NCBI GenBank assembly: GCA_002343445.1
Contig: DDSP01000048.1
Coordinates: 69,088-133,087, forward strand
From: Chthonomonas sp. UBA2387
GTDB lineage: Bacteria > Armatimonadota > Fimbriimonadia > Fimbriimonadales > Fimbriimonadaceae
Direction of reading: 5' to 3'
Length of the DNA stretch: 64,000 nucleotides
Within the stretch, counting starts at the first letter, position 1. Each line of letters begins with the position of its first letter. Positions 58,546-64,000 of the stretch are shown here, piece after piece. Both the position numbers and the translations under genes were made by a program. The notes below the pieces were generated by a model, which saw nothing but the letters and a program-made list of their open reading frames with translations, was not told where the DNA came from and searched no databases.

Positions 58546-60605
58546 GTGCAGCCCGATTGGCATGCCTCGGCATTGGCGATCTTGCGCCGCGCGCTAGGTG
58601 CGGAGGCCGTGTTCCGCGATGGTCAAGCGGAAGCGATCCAAGCCGCTGTCACTCCAAGTTCGCGAACCCTTGTCGTCCAACGCACCGGTTGGGGCAAGAG
58701 CCTCGTCTACTTCGTTGCCACCCAGCTGTTGCGCCAATCGGGCAAGGGCCCTACGCTATTGGTCAGCCCGCTCCTCTCCTTGATGCGGAACCAGCAAGAG
58801 ATGGCGCGACGGGTTGGCGTCCGCTCGGCCAGCATCAACAGTACCAATCGAGACATGTGGCCGGATCTCGAGCGCTCAGTCCTTGCCAACGAGCTTGACC
58901 TCCTGCTCGTTTCGCCGGAGAGATTGGGCAATCCAACGTTCGCCGAACGCCTGCTGCCTTGGATCGAGCAGCACTGTGGGTTGCTGGTCGTGGATGAGGC
59001 CCACTGCATCAGCGATTGGGGCCACGACTTCCGTCCGGCTACCGCCGCATTCTGAGCACCGTCGGACGCCTCTCGCCCGACGCCTCGATCCTCGGAACGA
59101 CAGCAACGGCGAACGATCGAGTGATCGCCGATGTCGCCCGCCAGCTTGGCTCGCTGCAAGTCATGAGAGGTCCGTTGATGAGGGAGTCGCTCCGCCTGCG
59201 GGTCGTGCGCTTGGGCGACCAAGCCGAACGACTTGCCTTTCTGGCGAAGTACATCCCCAAGCTGCCAGGCACCGGAGTCGTTTATGCCCTGACCGTTGCC
59301 GACGTCAAGCGCATTGCCGATTGGCTCTGCGCCGAAGGCATCCACGCGGCCGCCTACCACGCCGATCTAGAGTCCAATGTCCGCGAATCGCTCGAAGACC
59401 GATTCCAACGCAACGAAATCAAGGTGCTATGCGCCACGACTGCCTTGGGGATGGGCTACGACAAGGGCGACGTGTCTTTCGTCATCCACTTTCAGCGCCC
59501 CGGCTCCATCATCGCCTACTACCAGCAGATCGGCCGCGCGGGGCGTGCGCTCAATCTCGCTGAGGTCGTGCTTCTGGAAGGCTGGGAAGATGACGAGATC
59601 AACACGTACTTTATTGAAAGCGCGTTCCCGAACCGAGGTGTGTTCGAAGCGATCCAAGCGCGGCTGGGCCAGGGCGATGTCGGCTCGATCAATGCCTTGG
59701 TCTCGCATACCAACTTCACTTATGGCCAAGTCGAGAAGGCCGTGCGCCTGATGGAGGTCGCCGGGGCCATTCGTCGCGAAGGACGCCGCTACGTCCTTGC
59801 CGACGAACTCTGGGGGTTTGCCGAGCTGCGCTCGGAAGAGGTGGTGGCCGCGAGAAAGATGGAACTCGCCCAGATGCGCGAATACGCCGAGACGCCTCGC
59901 TGCCGCATGGAGTTTCTGGCTCGCGCTCTGGACGACCCGACGGCTGCCCCGTGCGGAAGGTGCGATCGTTGCCGACCGGCCGTCGCGCCGTCCATTGATC
60001 ACACGACGACATTGCGTGCTCTGCGCTTTCTGCAGCGGCACGTGCAAGTGATCGAGCCGAAGAAAATGTTTCCCGCCGGCGTCTTCGCCGAAGGAAGGAA
60101 GAAGATCCCAGACGCGGAGGTGCTCGAACAAGGGCTCGCCCTCGGCGTCTATGGCGACGCGGGATGGGGCAAACTGGTCCGGCAGGGCAAGTACCACGCT
60201 GGCCGCTACTCCGACGAGTTGCTGGAGCCCGCCGTCGAAGCCATCCGGTCCATGTCGGTCGTGCCGGAGTGGTTGACTTGGATTCCCAGCCTCCGCCACC
60301 CGGAATTGGTGCCCGACTTCGGCAAACGTCTTGCCGACGCTTTGGGGATTCCTGCGTTAGCCTGCCTCGAACGAACCGAGGCACCGGAACAGAAGTCCAT
60401 GCACAACGCCTCGCGCCAGTTCCTCAACGTTTGGAGCACGTTCCGAGTCGCAACGAGCCCGCCTCAGGCAGCAGGACTCCTTTTCGACGATATCGTAGAC
60501 TCTGGGTGGACGTTGACCGCTTGCGGCGTCTTGTTGCTTCGGTCTGGTGCGTCCAGGATCGTTCCCTTCGCTTTGGCGAGCGCTCGACCCCGCGAAGAAC
60601 CATGA
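58546..60605 (+). pseudogene. RecQ helicase fused to a ComF-like phosphoribosyltransferase, interrupted by one frameshift
   Basis: Reading frame 1 (58546-59055) encodes the helicase N-half: FRDGQAEAIQAAV, Walker A variant QRTGWGKSLVYF, VSPLLSLMRNQQ, then VDEAHCISDWGHDFRP. At about 59038 the frame shifts by one base; reading resumes in another frame (from about 59037) as GYRRILSTV... with GTTATAND, motif IV-VI (GMGYDKGDVSFVIHFQRPGSIIAYYQQIGRAGR) and the RQC zinc cluster CGRCDRC. The last about 125 residues form a PRTase domain (EWLTWIPSLRHPELVPDFGKRLADAL, then LLFDDIVDSGWTLTACGVLLL). A missing base (GAC to GC) or a -1 shift would restore HDFRP-x-YRR. Its end overlaps dprA by 4 bp. Confidence 0.88.
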
Positions 60606-61501
60606 ACTCACTCCTTGTCGCGACCTTGACTTCCCCCCTGGTGGGGGACGCCCCCACGCTTACAGCCCGCCAATGGCGCGCCGTCATGCCCTTGGTCGAG
60701 TCCGCATCCGACGCCGATGCCTTCGCGCAGGCCGCGGAGCAGTGCTTGGCGCAGGAGGAGCGTTCGGCCGTGTTGGCTCGGCTAGACATGGTGGATCAAT
60801 GCGCCAGTGCGCTCGACCAACTCAGTGAATCCGGGATTCGGGCGGTCACTTGGCTCGATGAGCGGTACCCGGCGCGCTTGGTGGATCGCCTCGGATCCAA
60901 CGCGCCGCCGCTGCTGTACATGGCCGGGTCGCTGGACCTCTTCGCCCAGTCCTCCCTTGGCGTTGTGGGGTCGAGGGACGTGGACGATGAGGCGTCGCGG
61001 TTTGCCGAGGAGGCGGCCCGCAGCGCGGCAGAACGGGGTCTGGCCATCGTCAGCGGTGGAGCACGGGGTATCGACTCGATCGCCATGCTTGCCGCGTTGC
61101 GAGAGGGCGGATCCTCCGTGGCTTACATGGCCGATTCGCTGGCCCGTGGTGCGAAGAGCGCAGCCCTGCGGGATGCGATGGAAGATGGGCGCGTCGGTCT
61201 TGCTTCCCCGTTCATTCCTACCGCCGGGTTCAACGTGGGCAATGCGATGGCCCGCAACAAGCTGATCTACGCCCATTCCGAAGCAACCCTCGTGGCCGCT
61301 GTGAAGGAAGGCGAGGGCGGAACGTGGGCGGGTGCCGTCGAAGCGCTTCAGAAAGGCTTGCACCCCGTCTTGGTGCGAGCCGACGGATCCCCAGGGGCGG
61401 AAGCGCTTGTCCGCAAGGGTGCGGTCGCCGTTCACACAGTGGAGGAGGTTTGGCACGCCATTGCTGGCTACCAACCCGCACAAGCAACCTTCAAACTCTA
61501 G
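60602..61501 (+). CDS. dprA: DprA/Smf-type DNA processing protein
   Basis: The 299-residue protein starts MNSLLVATLTSPLVGD and has the DprA Rossmann core: RYPARLVDRLGSNAPPLLYMAGSL, GVVGSRDVDDEASRFAEEAARSAAERGLAIVSGGARGIDSIAMLAAL, and FIPTAGFNVGNAMARNKLIYAHSEATLVAAVKEGEGGTWAGA. The winged-helix C-terminus of competence DprA is absent or reduced. It overlaps the RecQ-ComF gene (ATGA), and DprA and ComF are both competence-linked families, so a shared DNA-uptake or DNA-conflict role is plausible. It meets the GH94 gene tail to tail in a shared CTAG. Confidence 0.9.
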   Translation: MNSLLVATLTSPLVGDAPTLTARQWRAVMPLVESASDADAFAQAAEQCLAQEERSAVLARLDMVDQCASALDQLSESGIRAVTWLDERYPARLVDRLGSNAPPLLYMAGSLDLFAQSSLGVVGSRDVDDEASRFAEEAARSAAERGLAIVSGGARGIDSIAMLAALREGGSSVAYMADSLARGAKSAALRDAMEDGRVGLASPFIPTAGFNVGNAMARNKLIYAHSEATLVAAVKEGEGGTWAGAVEALQKGLHPVLVRADGSPGAEALVRKGAVAVHTVEEVWHAIAGYQPAQATFKL

Positions 61502-63882
61502 CCTAGCCCGACTTCCACGGCAATGCGACCGTCGGGGGCGGGGAGGGGGAGAGCGACGGACTCGCCACCGATGCGAACGCCTTCGAACCCGCGCTTCAGC
61601 GTGATCTCGTACTCGCCTCCGCGATAGGGGCGGACCATTCGCACGTCGTCCCACTCGGCCGGCACTTGCGGACGGATCCAGAGGCCTTCGCTCGTCGAAC
61701 GCACGCCGAGGATCCACTCGTGCGCGATGCGCCGCAGCCAAGCCGCCGAGCCCGTGTACCACGTCCAGCCCGCACGACCTTCGAACGGCGAGTCGGGCCC
61801 ATCGGCGTTGCCCGGCATCACATAAGGTTCCGCCGCGTAGAGGTCGGGGTCTTCGGCGCTTCGAGAAGGAGGCAACATGCCGCTCAACAACGCGTAAGCC
61901 TCCTCGGAACGGCCCTCCAGCGCCAACGCCTGAACCGCCCACGTGCTGGCATGGCTGTACACACCGCCGTTTTCGCGCAAACCCGGCGCGTAGCGAGACA
62001 GGTAGCCGATGTAGCGGTCCACTTGCGAGTACGCCGGAGACAGGAGCAACGCCCCGTAGGGCTTGATCAGATGCTCGCGAACGCTGTCCATCGCGCGCCG
62101 CGCGCGCTCGGGCGGGGCGATCCCAGAGATCTGGGCCCACGTTTGCGGATTGAGGAAGATGCGGCCCTCGGCGCATTCGCGAGACCCGAACGGGCGGCCG
62201 TCGTCACGCGTCCCCGCGATGTACCACTCGCCGTCCCACGCGTGCTTCTCCACGGCATCCTGCAACTCGGCCGCGGTCTCGTTGAACTCGGTGGCCAACC
62301 CCGGGTCGCCGATGCGCGCCAAGTACGGTTGCCAACGCTGAAGGATGTCGTACAGGAACATCGCCATCCACACGGACTCGCCGCGCCCTTCGATGCCCGC
62401 ATGGCTCAACCCGTCGTTCCAGTCGCCGGCACCCAGCAGCGGCAAGCCGCGGGGCGATCGGCGGTCCAAGGCTCGACGGATACCCCTGAGGCAGTGCTCG
62501 AACAACGAACCGCTGCGGACTTCGCAGCCGTTCTCGCCCTTTCGGTAGCGGTAGGGCTGCTCGAGTGCGGCGAGGTGGTCGGTTTCGTCCAAGTAGGCGA
62601 GCGTTCCATAGGCCAGCCACAGGCACGTGTCGCTGTGGTGGCTGGGCACGCCGATGTCGGCGCCGGGGTGCCACCAGTGCAGCACGCTGCCGTCGCAAGC
62701 CATCACTTCGGCGTGTCGCCCCAATTGCTCCAACGTGCTTTCGGGCTCGGAGGCCAGAAGCATGAGGCTGTCTTGAAGCTGGTCGCGAAACCCATAGGCG
62801 CCGCCCTGTTGGTAGTAGGCGCATCGCGCCACCATGCGCCCCGCGATGGCCTGATACGGCAGCCAAGCGTTGAGCATCACGTTCAACGCCTCGTCGGGAG
62901 TCTGGGCATTCGCGGAGCGGCAACGCCTCTCCCAGTGTTCACGGGTCGCTCTCAACTCGTCTTGCGCCGAACGCGCATCGAAGCGGTTCGCAAGAGCGAG
63001 GGCGGCCTCTTCGGTGTCTGCTGCGCCGATGGTCGCCAAGACTTTGATCTCCTCACCCGGGGCAAGCGACACCTCGCACAGGGCGGCGGCGATCGGGTCG
63101 TCCCATCGGGCCGCACGCTCCACACACGGTGGCGACGCCAACGCTTCGGGGTCGCCCAAGTCGCCCGCTCGCCCAACGAACGTGGCCTTGTCGGTGACCC
63201 ACTCCACCGCGCACGGGCCCTTGAGGGAAGCGAACGCCCAACCCTGCTCGCGCTCGGACCTTCGGGCGCCTTCCACCAGGCCGCGATGCTTCCAGGCTAA
63301 GAGCGTATCGCCCGCGGTTCGAGACTCCATGAACAGCCTATGGAACTCGCGGTGCCATTCGCCGGGGCCGCCAAAGTGCCACTCCAGGTAGCTGGCCAGC
63401 CGCAGGTTGCGCACGCGGGAAGACGTATTGCGAAGCGTCACGAGCCACAACTCGCACGCCTCGGCGCGCGGGACGAACACGGTGTGCTCGAGTTCCAGAC
63501 CGGCGAACTTGCGGTTGAACGTCGTGTAGCCCAAGCCATGCTCGATGGTCTCCTCGACCGGGCGGCTCCTCACAGGCTGGAAGGTCGTGGAGAAGGTCTC
63601 ACCCGTGTCCGTGTCGCGCACGAAGAAGAAGCGGCCTTGGTCGTCGGCGGCCAAGTCCTGATCCCAACGCGTGAGCCGTCCGAGTTGGCAGTTCTTGTAC
63701 CAAGAGAACCCTCCGCCCTTTTGGCTGATCACCAGACCGTAGTCCTCGTTGGCCATCACGTTCACCCACGGGCGTGGAGTGAGTGGGTCGCGGATGACGA
63801 ACGCCCCGGTGGCCTGATCGAACGAGCCGTAGGGGTTGTCCCGCCAATCCAAACCGGCAAGGCGCGCCTTGGGTGCGATCAT
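61498..63882 (-). CDS. GH94 family glycoside phosphorylase (cellobiose-phosphorylase-like)
   Basis: The 794-residue protein shows the GH94 order: N-terminal beta-sandwich (NPYGSFDQATGAFVIRDPLTPRPWVNVMANEDYGLVISQKGGG), helical linker, and the (alpha/alpha)6 catalytic barrel with GGAYGFRDQLQDSLML, HWWHPGADIGVPSHHSD and LLGAGDWNDGLSHAG, where the Asp of GDWND is the expected general acid, and the C-terminal sandwich with GRAGWTWYTGSAAWL. Members phosphorolyse beta-glucosides such as cellobiose or cyclic glucans. The substrate cannot be fixed. The start overlaps the stop of a further upstream gene (ATGA). Confidence 0.9.
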   Translation of the reverse strand: MIAPKARLAGLDWRDNPYGSFDQATGAFVIRDPLTPRPWVNVMANEDYGLVISQKGGGFSWYKNCQLGRLTRWDQDLAADDQGRFFFVRDTDTGETFSTTFQPVRSRPVEETIEHGLGYTTFNRKFAGLELEHTVFVPRAEACELWLVTLRNTSSRVRNLRLASYLEWHFGGPGEWHREFHRLFMESRTAGDTLLAWKHRGLVEGARRSEREQGWAFASLKGPCAVEWVTDKATFVGRAGDLGDPEALASPPCVERAARWDDPIAAALCEVSLAPGEEIKVLATIGAADTEEAALALANRFDARSAQDELRATREHWERRCRSANAQTPDEALNVMLNAWLPYQAIAGRMVARCAYYQQGGAYGFRDQLQDSLMLLASEPESTLEQLGRHAEVMACDGSVLHWWHPGADIGVPSHHSDTCLWLAYGTLAYLDETDHLAALEQPYRYRKGENGCEVRSGSLFEHCLRGIRRALDRRSPRGLPLLGAGDWNDGLSHAGIEGRGESVWMAMFLYDILQRWQPYLARIGDPGLATEFNETAAELQDAVEKHAWDGEWYIAGTRDDGRPFGSRECAEGRIFLNPQTWAQISGIAPPERARRAMDSVREHLIKPYGALLLSPAYSQVDRYIGYLSRYAPGLRENGGVYSHASTWAVQALALEGRSEEAYALLSGMLPPSRSAEDPDLYAAEPYVMPGNADGPDSPFEGRAGWTWYTGSAAWLRRIAHEWILGVRSTSEGLWIRPQVPAEWDDVRMVRPYRGGEYEITLKRGFEGVRIGGESVALPLPAPDGRIAVEVGLG

Positions 63883-64000
63883 CGCGCCAGCCTCAGGGGG
63901 CGCTTTTCGAGCGGGCCCTCTTCGGTCTTGCAGAATCCGGCCCGCGCCATGCCTCGCTCGGCGACGGGGTGACTCATCGAAAGGCGGTGGGGCAGCCCGT
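63879..64000 (-). CDS. C-terminal fragment of an unknown protein (cut by window edge)
   Basis: An open frame enters from beyond the right edge, reads ...GLPHRLSMSHPVAERGMARAGFCKTEEGPLEKRPLRLAR and stops with TGA inside the GH94 start (ATGATC). The stop-start overlap indicates an operon with the GH94 gene. The fragment is too short for family assignment. Confidence 0.5.
   Translation of the reverse strand, partial: GLPHRLSMSHPVAERGMARAGFCKTEEGPLEKRPLRLAR

Noticed and set aside
61498..61501. Shared CTAG between the stop codons of dprA and the GH94 gene
   Set aside because: Tail-to-tail stop codons overlapping in the CTAG palindrome are simple gene packing and need no special explanation.

Overview
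This 64 kb window is a dense, G+C-rich bacterial chromosome segment. I infer a member of the Armatimonadota, most likely Fimbriimonadales-like. The hints are prepilin-like surface proteins starting with a FTLIELLVVIAIIAIL-type helix followed by LFPVYAQAK, a Tat-exported DUF1501 protein paired with a PSD1/DUF1549/DUF1553 protein, an SLH-domain porin together with an OstA/LptA-like protein (a diderm envelope tethered in the SLH/OmpM manner), and a DUF4446 protein. The taxonomy is inference; there is no rRNA in the window. I found no tRNA, rRNA, CRISPR array, prophage or classical insertion sequence.

Layout. 0.2-3.1 kb: lipoprotein, DUF4446 protein, ECF sigma factor and its probable anti-sigma factor. 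3.1-10.6 kb: nadE, CoA-binding protein, M42 peptidase, GYF_2/CD225 and DUF2752 membrane proteins, glmS, gamma-glutamyltransferase. 10.6-16.0 kb: a prepilin-like gene flanked by 31-bp direct repeats, a GntR-LacI hybrid regulator with a candidate operator, queD, corA-like transporter, FAD-dependent lipoprotein. 16.0-22.7 kb: a stray REP element, cysteine desulfurase, the DUF1501/PSD1 operon, a pseudopilin-like protein and twin 58-residue lipoproteins. 22.7-26.1 kb: two unusual phosphofructokinases, one a eukaryote-like tandem fusion and one with PPi-type residues. 26.4-28.0 kb: an AT-richer three-gene accessory operon (TIGR04255). 28.2-37.1 kb: secreted proteins, OstA-like protein, a ligase-associated exonuclease plus ATP-dependent DNA ligase, and a dockerin protein. 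37.1-38.0 kb: a REP-associated tyrosine transposase (RAYT) with its REP array. 38.0-53.4 kb: polA, pfkB-type kinase, SLH porin, rpoD and dnaG, thioredoxin, secreted proteins, argS. 53.5-64 kb: AAA ATPase, DUF433 protein flanked by 35-bp direct repeats, thioredoxin-fold protein, a deoxyribosyltransferase-like/ATP-cone fusion, hisD, an ASCH-like protein, a frameshifted RecQ-ComF fusion with dprA, and a GH94 enzyme.

Most interesting signals. (1) The RAYT gene lies between REP elements whose two hairpin loops are exactly complementary (CTCCGT and ACGGAG), so each unit could fold as a kissing-loop three-way junction; a further copy sits 21 kb away in opposite orientation. (2) Two accessory genes (prepilin-like, DUF433) are each bounded by about 30-bp direct repeats copied from a neighbouring gene end or promoter. 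(3) RecQ is fused to a ComF-like phosphoribosyltransferase, overlaps dprA, and carries a single -1 frame disruption exactly at the HDFRP motif. (4) A deoxyribosyltransferase-like domain lacking the usual Glu nucleophile is fused to an ATP-cone. (5) Many genes have a TANNNT box 6-9 nt before the start codon, which suggests leaderless mRNAs.

Limits: functions come from reading motifs by eye. No database search, structure prediction or promoter statistics could be run.
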